Part shown: piece by piece, positions 1 through 8,597 of the stretch
Layout of the letters: each line of letters opens with the position of its first letter
Position numbering within the stretch: position 1 is the first letter of the stretch
Virus record (IMG/VR): IMGVR_UViG_3300032289_002394
Location: 1-39,369 of that record
Reading direction: 5' to 3' (one strand)
DNA length: 39,369 bases
Source of the DNA: a virus
Translations under genes and position numbers: made by a program
Notes under the pieces: generated by a model
What the model was told of the DNA's origin: nothing
Databases searched by the model: none
What the model saw: the letters and a program-made list of their open reading frames with translations, nothing else

Positions 1-2
1 CT

Positions 3-125
3 TGGACCAAGGCGATGCTCTCTGGCTATACGGTCCACCAAGAGGGTATAATCAAGGTTGCTCGGAGTCGCTGGAGCAATAAGGTCTACATCCAAGTCCC
101 CCTCGTGGGTTGGGTTAGGGTCTAG
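3..125 (+). CDS. C-terminal 40 residues of an upstream gene (partial)
   Basis: An open frame enters from the left edge and stops at TAG 123-125. The last residues read VYIQVPLVGWVRV, a basic and hydrophobic tail. No family is recognisable from this fragment. It is followed at once by a perfect hairpin, which fits the end of a transcription unit. An internal ATG at position 15 could give a tiny ORF instead, so the call as the end of a longer gene is an inference. Confidence 0.4.
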   Translation, partial: WTKAMLSGYTVHQEGIIKVARSRWSNKVYIQVPLVGWVRV

Positions 126-137
126 CTGCATTCTTGA

Positions 138-168
138 GAGCCCCTACCCAGTAATTGGGTAGGGGCTT
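138..168 (+). terminator. Perfect 11-bp hairpin, possible terminator or processing site
   Basis: GCCCCTACCCA (140-150) pairs perfectly with TGGGTAGGGGC (156-166) around the loop GTAAT. No T-run follows, so it is not a textbook intrinsic terminator. It may be a transcript-end stabiliser for the gene ending at 125. The segment CTTGAG occurs on both flanks (133-138 and 166-171). Confidence 0.45.
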
Positions 169-205
169 GAGAGAGCTAAATCAAACTAATTGTTTTTTTT
201 ACATT

Positions 206-397
206 ATGAAAAAAACTATTCTGTCATTGTTTGTTCTCTTTGTGTTGCTATTTCAGTTTGCGGTTAACGCTTCTGACCGCAATCCATTTGAGAAAAAGTA
301 TCGTTGCCCGATCTGCGGGTTGGTTCAGGTATATACCCTTCCTGGGATACATGAATGTCCCAATGATAAAGCAACTATGTTGGAGGTAATACAATGA
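206..397 (+). CDS. Small exported zinc-ribbon-like protein (63 aa)
   Basis: I place the start at ATG 206 because it opens directly into a classic signal peptide: MKKT, then a hydrophobic core to about residue 20, with likely cleavage after the Ala-Ser region (VNAS). The mature part of about 40 residues carries CPICG and later HECPN, a rubredoxin-like or zinc-ribbon pattern that could bind Zn or Fe in the periplasm or on the membrane. The stop overlaps the start of the membrane protein at 394 (ATGA), so the two are probably translationally coupled and may work together. An upstream in-frame ATG at 155 would bury the signal peptide and is less likely. No specific family is recognised. Confidence 0.6.
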   Translation: MKKTILSLFVLFVLLFQFAVNASDRNPFEKKYRCPICGLVQVYTLPGIHECPNDKATMLEVIQ

Positions 398-936
398 AAC
401 AAATAATGAAAGTTCTACATCCGTACAAGCTCACAGTTAACTACATACTTTACAGTATGATGTTGACCTTCATTCCGTCAGTAATTCTTTTTGTCGCATT
501 TACGATGTGGCACAATTTGGGAATTACTGGAGAAAACAGTTTCGGCATCATGCTTTCAGCTATGATGGCCGTTATGTTTACCATTCTTCTATTGGGTGGG
601 ACAGCAATTGTCTTTGCACTACCTGAGCTGCTGGTCTTTTGGGTAACCAAAATTATTCAAAAGCCTGTAACTTATATAGAACTAGATAGTAGGATGGATG
701 ATCTTGCTAAACTGGTTCGATGGGGATTTGCAACGATTGGCCTTGGCTTTTGTGCCAATGCCCTCTTGCCTATTCTCCTAGGAATGTATTGGGGTGCATT
801 CGGATTGATCCTTGTCGGCCTTGTCTTGCCATTAGTCGGACAATTCACGTATAACCGCATGTTCCATCTAGTCGACTCGTTCGATTATCGGATGAGGCGG
901 AAGCGTGGTACTAGGATGAATCGTGCGACGGTGTAG
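394..936 (+). CDS. Polytopic membrane protein of unknown function (180 aa)
   Basis: The protein is strongly hydrophobic, with about four membrane segments at residues 15-38, 50-84, 110-132 and 134-152, and a very basic C-terminus (RMRRKRGTRMNR) expected to stay in the cytoplasm. The start is supported by a good Shine-Dalgarno site, TTGGAGG, about 8 bases upstream, one of few in the window. It overlaps the small exported zinc-ribbon protein by 4 bases. A terminator follows directly, so these two genes close a transcription unit. A role in lysis or envelope modification is possible but unproven; I see no holin signature. Confidence 0.65.
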   Translation: MKQIMKVLHPYKLTVNYILYSMMLTFIPSVILFVAFTMWHNLGITGENSFGIMLSAMMAVMFTILLLGGTAIVFALPELLVFWVTKIIQKPVTYIELDSRMDDLAKLVRWGFATIGLGFCANALLPILLGMYWGAFGLILVGLVLPLVGQFTYNRMFHLVDSFDYRMRRKRGTRMNRATV

Positions 937-944
937 CACAAATC

Positions 945-980
945 AAAACGACACACTTAATTGTGTGTCGTTTTTTTTTT
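945..980 (+). terminator. Strong rho-independent terminator
   Basis: AAAACGACACAC (945-956) pairs with GTGTGTCGTTTT (963-974) around TTAATT, followed by a run of T to 980. The A-run before and T-run after could make it work in both directions. It separates the two-gene membrane unit from the SFLPK/RNA polymerase region. Confidence 0.85.
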
Positions 981-1002
981 AGCTACTGGCTATTTTGATA
1001 AT

Positions 1003-1044
1003 ATTGTATACTTTAAACAGTCAATTGTATGCTTAAGGCAGTCT
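1003..1044 (+). repeat. Imperfect tandem direct repeat upstream of the first long gene
   Basis: Two 21-base units, 1003-1023 and 1024-1044, begin with ATTGTAT and share CAGTC near the end; 16 of 21 positions match. They sit between a terminator and the first gene of a long + strand block, where a promoter and its control sites are expected. They could be operator half-sites or parts of a phage promoter. This is an inference from position and repetition. Confidence 0.45.
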
Positions 1045-1073
1045 ATTAATTTTTGCTGTTAAAGTTTTCGTAA

Positions 1074-2981
1074 ATGGTTCAAAATTACTCTGGTATGCCA
1101 TACTCTAGCGAAGCTCAAAGAAAGTACTTTAATGCCAACAGAGAAAAGCTGGAGGCTGAAGGCGTTGATGTAGACGAATGGAATCAGTCTACCAAGGGAA
1201 AGAAGTTGCCTTTAAAAGCCAAGAAGGAAGAGCCAAAATCTAAATTATCTAAGAACGCACAAAATATCCCCCTTGACCTTGATCTATATCAAAAAGCAAA
1301 AGATATAGTGTATAAACAATACCCTCAACACTCTGCGTACCGCTCAGGGATGCTCGTAAAAAAGTATAAGGATATGGGGGGAACTTACAGTGGAAAAAAA
1401 ACAAAAAAGGGTCTAACGAGATGGTTTAAAGAAGAATGGAAAAATATCGACCCCGAAGCAAAAGACGAATCATATCCAGTATATAGACCAACAAAAAGAG
1501 TATCGAAAGAAACTCCTCTATTGATGTCAGAGATAGATCCTGAAGATTTGAAAGAGAAGATCAAACAAAAACAATTAATAAGGGGGACAGCAAATTTAAA
1601 GCCATTCAGGAAAAAAGGTACTCAAGATGATACTAGCGTATCTTTCCTACCAGATTATACCCCAGAACAACTTAAGGAAATGGGTGTGTACAAGGAAGTC
1701 TATGGTACTAAAGATGCTCCAAGACTAGCCAGCCTTCCTGAATGGCCAGCACACTGGTATAATGAAGCTGATCCTCATGGATGGCTTCAATGGTATGATC
1801 GTCATTCCAAGGGACGCAGGATAGAGGATGATAAGAGACAAATCAAAAGGTGGATATCTTTCAAGGCTAGGCATGGCGGAAAAGCCTTTAGAGAAAATCC
1901 CACCCCCAGGAGAGCCTTTGCTCTCAGGAATTGGGGAATAGATCCAACCAAACTTGTGGATGATCCTGAAGCTTTAAAAGCTGTGATGGACGAATATAAG
2001 GAAAAACAATATAGTAAGAAGATGGAAAAATTGAGTTTTTTGCCAAAATCAGCTAAAGATGGCAGCAATTTGAAGCCCAATAGTTTTTTACCCAAAACAG
2101 GTGCTATTATGACGCCGACCTCTAGGAGGTCTGCTGACGCATTTTACAATTTGGCCGATAACGTAAGTCAAAAAAAATATGATCCAATGAAGGGGCTTGA
2201 TACATATATACAGGATGGATCAAACTTGATGTCAGAAAAGCTGATGGGTAAAAAAATGTCTCCTGTAGACATTGTAAAACTTGTTAGAAAAAGTGGGTTG
2301 GCAAGTGCAATAACAGGCGACTTTGATTTGATGAAGTGGGACCCAAAGTCACAAGCTCACTACGATGCCTTTAGTTCTGGCCCTGTCTCTGCATATTCGC
2401 AATTCCTAAAAGAAAAGAACATTGATAATGATTCTGTGTGGAGAGATTCTTCTGAAAAACTGACGCCTAGTCTAAGCGATAAAATGGCACCTGGATTTGC
2501 AATTTCAAAGGCTACGGGTCGTGCACCGTGGGGATATGCGGCAAGAGTAAGAGATACCGCATCAAGGGGCGCGGATTTGTATGAACCAGTTGGAAGGCAG
2601 ACATATAGGGATCCAATAAAAAGAGACATGCTTACTGATGATTCAATGGATAAAGTTTGGCAGACAGCAACGTCTTTAAGTAGTCCGTTAAATCCTGGTA
2701 AAACCATGACAGACATTAACAATGAACTTTCAAAGTATGTTGGAACGTCTGATCACAATTCAATTCCTACGGAAGGTCAGACTAGAATGTATCCAAAGTT
2801 TGATAATTATCTCAAGTGGAGAAACCCAAATCTACATAGCAAGAAACAGATTATAGATTTTGACAACGGAATGATTCGTGTTCCTGATGCAGTTACTTCA
2901 TATAAGCCATTAATTAGCGCAGTGAGTTTTTTAGACGACACTCTTTATCCAGCTAACCAAAACATGATAGCTAAACAATAA
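1074..2981 (+). CDS. Multi-domain basic viral protein with SFLP linkers (635 aa)
   Basis: The N-terminus (MPYSSEAQRKYFNAN, residues 8-22) is a short motif common at the start of phage proteins of unknown role. Residues about 67-125 (LYQKAKDIVYKQY, then VKKYKDMGGTYSG and W..EEW) look like the DUF5872-type domain known from large DNA viruses. Residues about 223-268 (HGWLQWYDRHSKG, then DDKRQIKRW) match another short domain I associate with giant viruses. The motif SFLP recurs at bases 1641, 2034 and 2082, close to domain boundaries. The C-terminal 290 residues are unrecognised. The protein is Lys/Arg rich. It has no Shine-Dalgarno site and is followed 9 bases later by a related SFLP protein. 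Family names are from memory; DNA binding or virion packaging is inferred. Confidence 0.6.
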   Translation: MVQNYSGMPYSSEAQRKYFNANREKLEAEGVDVDEWNQSTKGKKLPLKAKKEEPKSKLSKNAQNIPLDLDLYQKAKDIVYKQYPQHSAYRSGMLVKKYKDMGGTYSGKKTKKGLTRWFKEEWKNIDPEAKDESYPVYRPTKRVSKETPLLMSEIDPEDLKEKIKQKQLIRGTANLKPFRKKGTQDDTSVSFLPDYTPEQLKEMGVYKEVYGTKDAPRLASLPEWPAHWYNEADPHGWLQWYDRHSKGRRIEDDKRQIKRWISFKARHGGKAFRENPTPRRAFALRNWGIDPTKLVDDPEALKAVMDEYKEKQYSKKMEKLSFLPKSAKDGSNLKPNSFLPKTGAIMTPTSRRSADAFYNLADNVSQKKYDPMKGLDTYIQDGSNLMSEKLMGKKMSPVDIVKLVRKSGLASAITGDFDLMKWDPKSQAHYDAFSSGPVSAYSQFLKEKNIDNDSVWRDSSEKLTPSLSDKMAPGFAISKATGRAPWGYAARVRDTASRGADLYEPVGRQTYRDPIKRDMLTDDSMDKVWQTATSLSSPLNPGKTMTDINNELSKYVGTSDHNSIPTEGQTRMYPKFDNYLKWRNPNLHSKKQIIDFDNGMIRVPDAVTSYKPLISAVSFLDDTLYPANQNMIAKQ

Positions 2982-2990
2982 TTTAAATAT

Positions 2991-3551
2991 ATGAATAAAG
3001 TAAGCTTCTTACCAAAACTAGCCAAAGACGAAAAGCCAGGTCTTTGGGCAAACATTAGAGCTAAACGTAAAAGAGGTGAGCCACCGGCTAAACCTGGAGA
3101 CAAGGCTTATCCTGACAAGGAGCAGTGGAGTGACTTAACAAAGAAAGAGGCGGGACGCTGTTGGGATGGCTACGAACCAGTTCCTGGAAAGAAGCCATAT
3201 GCACCAGATTCTTGCCGCAAGAAATCTAAGAAAAAAGATAAATCAAAGAAAGCTGATTTGAGCTTTCTTCCCAAGCTTGCTAAGTCTCCAGCATGGCAAA
3301 GATCTGAGGGTAAAAACTCTGAGGGTGGATTAAATGCAAAAGGTAGAGCTAGCTACAACAGAGAAACTGGTGGTAATCTTAAAGCTCCAGTTACTGAAAA
3401 AAATCCTAGCGGAAAAAGAGAAAAGAGGCAGAATAGCTTTTGCTCTAGAATGTGTGGAATGAAAAAAAGTAGAACTAGTGCCGAAACAAAGAATGATCCA
3501 GACAGTCGCATCAATAAGGCTTTGAGAAAGTGGAGATGTCGTTGTAGTTAA
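2991..3551 (+). CDS. Basic SFLPK-linked two-domain viral protein (186 aa)
   Basis: The protein has two modules, each introduced by SFLPKLAK (residues 5-12 and about 91-98). The first contains GLWANIRAKRKRGEPPAKPG, a motif widespread in phage and algal-virus proteins. The second (about 100-185, with SEGGLNAKGRASYNR and DPDSRINKALRKW) resembles the DUF6321-type domain found in phages and large eukaryotic viruses, and keeps Cys residues near NSFCSRMCGM and the C-terminal RCRC. It is very basic, suggesting nucleic-acid contact. The identical linker also occurs in the preceding gene, so the pair looks like one family of modular cargo or DNA-condensing proteins. Biochemical function is unknown. Confidence 0.6.
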   Translation: MNKVSFLPKLAKDEKPGLWANIRAKRKRGEPPAKPGDKAYPDKEQWSDLTKKEAGRCWDGYEPVPGKKPYAPDSCRKKSKKKDKSKKADLSFLPKLAKSPAWQRSEGKNSEGGLNAKGRASYNRETGGNLKAPVTEKNPSGKREKRQNSFCSRMCGMKKSRTSAETKNDPDSRINKALRKWRCRCS

Positions 3552-3564
3552 ACTAAAGATCAAA

Positions 3565-6500
3565 ATGTCAGATTTATTTGAATCTCTGTTTCCAGGATTA
3601 ATCAAAAAAGCTAATCCAACGGGCCCCTCCTATCTTCCTGCCATGAGGAAGGGAAAGGTTGGCTATGCATCTCCTGATGAGATTGAATACGAGATTTTAT
3701 CTCCCAACCACATCTATACAGATTCAATTAATCTAGCTCCAATGTTTAGCACCATGAAGGGTACTCGTGCTTTCATGGCTGGAAAATACTTTACTCAAGC
3801 ATTGCCAATGACAGAGCCAGAATCTCCTTTGGTTATGTCTTTGGATGAGGATAGCGAAGACAACTCTCCACTTGAGGTAACTCTTGGCAAGAAACTTGGA
3901 GTTCTTTCTGCGACAAGTGATGCGATAGTTAAAAAAGTAGATAAAGACAGAATTGTTTTACAGACTCCCGACAATAAGACAACTGAGGTAGAGCTTAGGA
4001 ATTACTATCCACACAACCGAAAAACTTTTACAACTGACTTTCCGATGGTGAAGCCAGGAGACCAGGTGAAAGCTGGACAGGCACTTGCACACTCCAATTA
4101 TGTGACACCTCAAGGGGAACTAGCTCTTGGAAAGAACTTAAAGGTTGCATTTATGCCAGGTAAAACTGGCGGAACGTTTGAAGACTCTATAACAATTAGC
4201 GAGGGTGCGGCTAAAAAATTAACATCATCACATCTTTACGGTTTTGATGTAGAAAATAAACAAGGAACGGTATCCAGTAAAACCAAGTTTATGCAATTGT
4301 TCCCCAATAAATATACAAAGGAACAATTAGAGAAAATTGACGACAACGGAATGATCAAATCAGGGGTAGAGCTTAACCCAGGTGATCCTGTATTTCTTTC
4401 TTTGGCTCCAAGAACTTTAAGGCCAGAAGATCGAGCAAAAGGCAATCTTCACAAGATACTTAGAAAATCATTTATTGATAAAAGTCAGACATGGGAAAAA
4501 GGAGTTAATGGAAAGGTAGTTGATGCAGTAGAAACTCGCAACGGATTGTCTGTAAATATTGCTGCAAACTTTCCGGTTAAGCCTGGTGATAAATTATCTT
4601 CAAGATTTGCTGCCAAGGGTGTTGTTGGTCGTATTATTCCTGATGATAAAATGTTTAAAGATCAGGACGGCAATACAGTTGATATTTTAATTAATCCAGC
4701 AGCTATGATTGGTCGTGTTAATCCAGGGATGGTTTACGAAGCTCTGCTTGGCAAGGTCGCATCAAAGACTGGAAAAAAGTATGTATTACCATCTTTTTCA
4801 AATGACTCATATCATGAATTTGTTAAGCGCGAATTAGACGCTAATCAAATATCTGACGCAGAGGATTTGTTTGATCCTGAAAACAATCGTACGGTACCTA
4901 GAGTTCTTACGGGTATTCAAAACTTTTTAAAGCTCGAACATACGGCAGACGCTAAGCTGAGTGCCATTGATGAGGGCAACCCCGATCAAAATGAGCAGCC
5001 AGGAAAACCAGGTGGATCTGAGAGTGCCAAGAGGGTTGGTCTGTTAGACACAATGGCTTTGTTATCTCATGGTGCAGTAAAGAATTTGTCAGATATTCAA
5101 AATTATAGAACTGGAGCTAATGTTGATATGTGGAGAGCCATTAGACTTGGCCAACCACTACCTGCTCCAAAGATTCCGTTTATTTACGAAAAGTTCACTA
5201 ACACTCTGAAGGCTGCTGGTATTAATCCCGAGAAGAGGGGGCCAAATATTACCATCAAAGCTTTGAAAAGGGCAGACATTGAGCAGTTAGTGGGTGACAG
5301 GGAAGTCCAGAATTCTGAAACAATTAATATAAAAGATAATCAGCCAGTTTCTGGTGGACTACTGGATCAAGGACTTCATGGAATAGATGGCAAGCGTTGG
5401 AGTTATGTCAAATTAGATGAGCCAATGCCAAATCCTATTCTTGAGGAATCTTTGCGAAAAATCCTCAACTTAACGGAACCCAAGATGCGTGACATTTTGT
5501 CTGGCAAAGAAACATTGGATGGTAGAACTGGCCCAAAGGCTTTGAGCGATGCGTTCAGCTCTTTGGATTTAGATAAACTAGAGGAAGACTTGAGGTCGAA
5601 GGTAAGAAATGGATCAAGGACCGCAAGGAACGATGCCGTTAAAAGAATTAATATTATTTCTGGAATTAAAAAACAGGGTTTGAATGCTGAAGACTTTTTC
5701 ATGGAAAAAGTTCCAGTGTTACCTGCTAGCTATAGACCGGTTTCGATGATGGGCAAAGTAATGCTCAGTGCGGACGCCAATTATCTCTATAAGGATTTAA
5801 TGACAGCTAGAGACCTTCACAGACAGTCTCTAAAAGAGTTTGGTGATAGTGAGGCCGGAGAGGAAAGACTGGCCGTATACGACTCCCTCGCTGCAGTGAT
5901 GGGGCTTGGAGAACCACTTCACCCAAAGCTTCAGCAAAAGGGAGTAAAGGGATTCATTAAATCTCTGTCTGGGAGTGGTGGACCAAAGACTGGCATGTTC
6001 CTCTCAAAGGTTATTGGACATACCGTCAATACAGTTGGACGAGGCGTGGCGATTCCAAGCGATGAGCTAGATATGGACAGTGTTGGACTTCCACTTAAGA
6101 TGGCTTGGAAGCTTTATTCTCCGTTCGTCATGAGACGAATGGTTAAAAATGGTATGCAAGCATCTCAAGCAGCCCAAAACATTGAGAGAAAGACAGATTA
6201 TGCTAAGCGCTTTCTTTTGGAAGAAATGGACACCCGTCCAGTTATGTACAATCGTGCACCAGCTTTACACAGATATAATATCATGTCTGCTATGCCCAAG
6301 CTAGTTACTGGAGACTCGATTCAGGTAAGCCCATTGATCGTTAAGGGCTTTAATCTAGACTTTGACGGTGACCAAATTAACATTCACGTTCCTGTCTCTG
6401 ATGATGCGGTTGAAGAAGCTAAAGAGAAGCTCTTACCATCTAAAAATTTACTATCAATTAAAGATAGAAGAGTGTTTTATACTCCATCACAAGAGTTTGT

Positions 6501-6633
6501 GCTTGGACTGTATAACACAACTGGAATAGACAAACGCAGGCCAACTACTAAATATAAGGATGCTTCTGAAGTGATCGCCGCTTACAGAAGAGGCGAAATA
6601 TCAATCGACAGTCCAGTAGAGGTTAGTGCATAA
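3565..6633 (+). CDS. RNA polymerase: C-terminal beta fused to N-terminal beta-prime (1022 aa)
   Basis: This is a catalytic part of a multisubunit RNA polymerase. The beta part begins near the position of E. coli beta residue 640. It contains GKNLKVAFMPG and FEDSITISE (about residues 190-212), GDKLSSRFAAKG (about 341-352, with the two active-site lysines K343 and K351), and the beta C-terminal region GLLDTMALLSHGA. From about residue 600 it becomes beta-prime: VLPASYRP, the switch region TVGRGVAIPSDEL, and the Mg-binding loop NLDFDGDQ with all three Asp (D932, D934, D936). It ends soon after, at YTPSQEFVLGLYNTT. The beta N-terminal half is absent and must be encoded elsewhere; the beta-prime C-terminal half is the gene at 10077. 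phiKZ-like phages split both subunits near these points but, as far as I recall, do not fuse them this way. The N-terminal leader (LFPGLIKKANPTGPSYLP) precedes homology and could be a packaging tag. Confidence 0.93.
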   Translation: MSDLFESLFPGLIKKANPTGPSYLPAMRKGKVGYASPDEIEYEILSPNHIYTDSINLAPMFSTMKGTRAFMAGKYFTQALPMTEPESPLVMSLDEDSEDNSPLEVTLGKKLGVLSATSDAIVKKVDKDRIVLQTPDNKTTEVELRNYYPHNRKTFTTDFPMVKPGDQVKAGQALAHSNYVTPQGELALGKNLKVAFMPGKTGGTFEDSITISEGAAKKLTSSHLYGFDVENKQGTVSSKTKFMQLFPNKYTKEQLEKIDDNGMIKSGVELNPGDPVFLSLAPRTLRPEDRAKGNLHKILRKSFIDKSQTWEKGVNGKVVDAVETRNGLSVNIAANFPVKPGDKLSSRFAAKGVVGRIIPDDKMFKDQDGNTVDILINPAAMIGRVNPGMVYEALLGKVASKTGKKYVLPSFSNDSYHEFVKRELDANQISDAEDLFDPENNRTVPRVLTGIQNFLKLEHTADAKLSAIDEGNPDQNEQPGKPGGSESAKRVGLLDTMALLSHGAVKNLSDIQNYRTGANVDMWRAIRLGQPLPAPKIPFIYEKFTNTLKAAGINPEKRGPNITIKALKRADIEQLVGDREVQNSETINIKDNQPVSGGLLDQGLHGIDGKRWSYVKLDEPMPNPILEESLRKILNLTEPKMRDILSGKETLDGRTGPKALSDAFSSLDLDKLEEDLRSKVRNGSRTARNDAVKRINIISGIKKQGLNAEDFFMEKVPVLPASYRPVSMMGKVMLSADANYLYKDLMTARDLHRQSLKEFGDSEAGEERLAVYDSLAAVMGLGEPLHPKLQQKGVKGFIKSLSGSGGPKTGMFLSKVIGHTVNTVGRGVAIPSDELDMDSVGLPLKMAWKLYSPFVMRRMVKNGMQASQAAQNIERKTDYAKRFLLEEMDTRPVMYNRAPALHRYNIMSAMPKLVTGDSIQVSPLIVKGFNLDFDGDQINIHVPVSDDAVEEAKEKLLPSKNLLSIKDRRVFYTPSQEFVLGLYNTTGIDKRRPTTKYKDASEVIAAYRRGEISIDSPVEVSA

Positions 6634-6645
6634 TAGTTTTAACTT

Positions 6646-7263
6646 ATGGCTACTCAAATAAAAAAGGAAGCACAAGCCACAATAGTCAAGAAAGCGTTAA
6701 GTCCATTCATGGGAAAACTATTGACTGGGTTGGGCACAGGATCAGCTTTAGGAGTTGGTTGGGATCAAGCAACTTATGGTGATAGTGGTCTTAGTGGTTC
6801 AAGAGCAATGAACTTTGCCAAGAACTTTGGAATGGGAATGGCTGCGCCATATTTATGGAACAAATCGCCATCACTTGCGGTTTTAGATATTACCGCAGGT
6901 CCCCCACTTACTAATGCTGCTGCAGAAAGTGTTAAAACTCAGATAGCCTATCAAAAAGCAAATAAGAATATTTTTGAAAAATTTAATGATCTTACGCCAA
7001 CCCAGAAAACATTGACAGTCGCCGCCACTGGATTAACAGCTGCATTAGCAGTTCCTGCCTTAATGAATTTAAGTGCTGCAGCAAAAAGACTTGCCGACGG
7101 CAGAGCAGTGAGATTAAGTACCAGCATTAGAAAACGTAGAAACCAAGACAAGGACTTAGTAATAGGTGTTCAGCCACTTCCTGGAGAAAGCGAAGAAGCA
7201 CAGCCTGAGCAAACCGCACAATCACAAGAGTCTAAAGGATTCTTATCAAAAATATTTGGATAA
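6646..7263 (+). CDS. Glycine-zipper hairpin protein, probably virion-associated (205 aa)
   Basis: Two small-residue-rich hydrophobic segments lie at about residues 22-40 (LLTGLGTGSALGVG) and 62-72, and a third at about 120-140 (TVAATGLTAALAVPALM). They suggest membrane insertion or glycine-zipper packing. The N-terminus is basic (MATQIKKEAQATIVKK). The C-terminal tail is Gln/Glu rich and ends in a short amphipathic KGFLSKIFG. It resembles in style, not in clear sequence, the tagged glycine-zipper proteins near the capsid genes. It follows the polymerase fusion by 12 bases, so it is probably co-transcribed. No known family is recognised. Confidence 0.5.
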   Translation: MATQIKKEAQATIVKKALSPFMGKLLTGLGTGSALGVGWDQATYGDSGLSGSRAMNFAKNFGMGMAAPYLWNKSPSLAVLDITAGPPLTNAAAESVKTQIAYQKANKNIFEKFNDLTPTQKTLTVAATGLTAALAVPALMNLSAAAKRLADGRAVRLSTSIRKRRNQDKDLVIGVQPLPGESEEAQPEQTAQSQESKGFLSKIFG

Positions 7264-7273
7264 TTAACATATC

Positions 7274-7894
7274 ATGGCAGATCCGATTTTAGGTGAACAA
7301 CAGTTCATCCCAAACGCCTTAACTCCGTCTCACAGGACTCGTTTTTACAGAGATCCAGTGAGTGGTGTATTGTCGGCACAGTATTCAATTAATGGTGGAA
7401 CAAATTGGAAAGATTTTATTACTCAACCACCATCTACGGCAGCAGAAGGTTGGATTCCGACACTAGGTCCAAATGGAACTAGTATTGTCTGGAGACCATT
7501 TTCATCTTTTATTGGGTCTCAAACTACCTCAGGTGGATTATCAATGGCTTGGGCTGATTTTTCGTTTCCTGGGGCTTTATATACAGAGAAGGAATTTGGA
7601 TATTTTGTTGTTCCATCAGACACGACACTTTTGGCCTATGGTGCACAAATTTCAGCTTTTTCTCAGTCGGTTGGAAGTGACATTGTGGTTGGAATAGTTA
7701 ACGTCATAGAAAATACATCTCAAACAGCAAACCAGACCATTGTACTTGCAGCCAACCAGATGACATCTAGTATCTTTTTTGGACAGCCATTGATTATGCA
7801 ACCTAACAGTCAATGGAGATTAAAAATTCTTCAGGCAGGTAGTCAATCAACCGGAGAATATCTTTCTTGTAGGTTGTTATTTAGGCAAGCATAG
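7274..7894 (+). CDS. Probable beta-rich virion or fibre-type protein (206 aa)
   Basis: The sequence is rich in Ser, Thr, Gln, Gly and alternating hydrophobics, typical of a beta-sandwich structural protein, with few charged residues. The N-terminal half has a phage-fibre-like pattern (SGVLSAQYSINGGTNWKDF, then GPNGTSIVWRPF). The C-terminal half (about 95-206) looks like a jelly-roll (YFVVPSDTTLLAYGAQ, then IMQPNSQWRLKILQAG). There are no membrane segments or signal peptide. It could be a decoration, fibre or receptor-binding protein; the sequence does not decide. It sits between small virion-like genes and is followed by an AT-rich element with a possible promoter. Confidence 0.5.
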   Translation: MADPILGEQQFIPNALTPSHRTRFYRDPVSGVLSAQYSINGGTNWKDFITQPPSTAAEGWIPTLGPNGTSIVWRPFSSFIGSQTTSGGLSMAWADFSFPGALYTEKEFGYFVVPSDTTLLAYGAQISAFSQSVGSDIVVGIVNVIENTSQTANQTIVLAANQMTSSIFFGQPLIMQPNSQWRLKILQAGSQSTGEYLSCRLLFRQA

Positions 7895-7908
7895 TGTAAA
7901 ACTTTAAT
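7893..7908 (+). promoter_or_regulatory. Candidate phage promoter element AGTGTAAAACTTTAAT
   Basis: The element GTGTAAAACTTTAAT lies just before ATG 7911. Near-identical elements occur upstream of the scaffold gene (19660-19674) and the tagged gene at 24629 (24602-24617), the latter ending in a perfect TATAAT. Recurrence only at gene starts suggests promoter function. The evidence is three copies. Confidence 0.3.
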
Positions 7909-7910
7909 TA

Positions 7911-8372
7911 ATGATTATGAGAGACTTTGATTTAAATTTGTTGCAAGAGGTAATGGGTAAAGTTAATAAAACAGCTTTTGTTCCATCTCCACAGACCCAA
8001 GAGGCTGCGGCTATGGCACAGCAGGATGGGTTAATTCAGCCAACTGCTCCTGCACCTGGATCTGGAGATCAACCACAAATTGGGTTTAATGAAATCGCTC
8101 AAATGATTCAGCAAGGTTTAGAGGCATTGATGCAGGGCCAGCAACAGATAGCACAAATGGTTCAGCAAATTGCTTCTGAAGTTCAAATGATGAAAATGTC
8201 TGGAACGGGGACAGGAAAGAAAAAAAGCGTTGCAGAAAGACTTGACCAGCTAGAGAAAATGTTGCTACAAGGTAGCTCAATGACGCAAGACCCAGGTGCA
8301 ACAGAACAGGCGTCAACACCACAAGAAGAACAAATTCCACCAGAAGTACAACAGGCACCTATGCAGGCATGA
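7911..8372 (+). CDS. Gln/Met-rich coiled-coil protein (153 aa)
   Basis: After a short leader (DLNLLQEVMGKVNKTAFVP) the protein is dominated by Gln, Met, Ala and Pro. A likely coiled coil runs from about residue 58 to 125 (IAQMIQQGLEALMQGQQQ, then KKKSVAERLDQLEKML), and the C-terminal tail is disordered and Pro/Gln rich. Such proteins are frequent in phage virion modules as scaffolding, chaperone or cargo proteins. The start may be ATG 7911 or ATG 7917. Its stop overlaps the next start (ATGA), implying coupling. No specific family is recognised. Confidence 0.5.
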   Translation: MIMRDFDLNLLQEVMGKVNKTAFVPSPQTQEAAAMAQQDGLIQPTAPAPGSGDQPQIGFNEIAQMIQQGLEALMQGQQQIAQMVQQIASEVQMMKMSGTGTGKKKSVAERLDQLEKMLLQGSSMTQDPGATEQASTPQEEQIPPEVQQAPMQA

Positions 8373-8593
8373 GCCAAGACAATACCTTAAAAGTAGTTGT
8401 TAGAAAAAATCCATTTCAGCCTCCTCTTTTGGAGACTAGAGATGCTTCATCTGTTGAGATAAGAGATGGAGATGGAAACTTGGTTGCACTTGTGGTAATT
8501 ATTCCAGGACATCCTGTATTTATGCTTGCCAAGCCTGATGATGATGATTTTGAATCATTTGCCTCAAGTCTTGGTATAAAAATGAAAGAGTAA
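8369..8593 (+). CDS. Small conserved-type phage protein (74 aa)
   Basis: A compact acidic protein with a core VEIRDGDGNLVALVVIIPG, followed by HPVFMLAKPDDDDFESF and LGIKMKE. The pattern is that of a small beta-rich domain. I have an impression of similar small phage proteins but know no function. It overlaps the preceding gene by 4 bases and precedes the metallophosphoesterase by 4 bases, so it is firmly inside the operon. Confidence 0.5.
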   Translation: MSQDNTLKVVVRKNPFQPPLLETRDASSVEIRDGDGNLVALVVIIPGHPVFMLAKPDDDDFESFASSLGIKMKE

Positions 8594-8597
8594 ATTT

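Noticed and set aside
155-205. Longer start of the zinc-ribbon protein at ATG 155
   Set aside because: It would place a polar segment, encoded over the hairpin flank, before a clear signal peptide.
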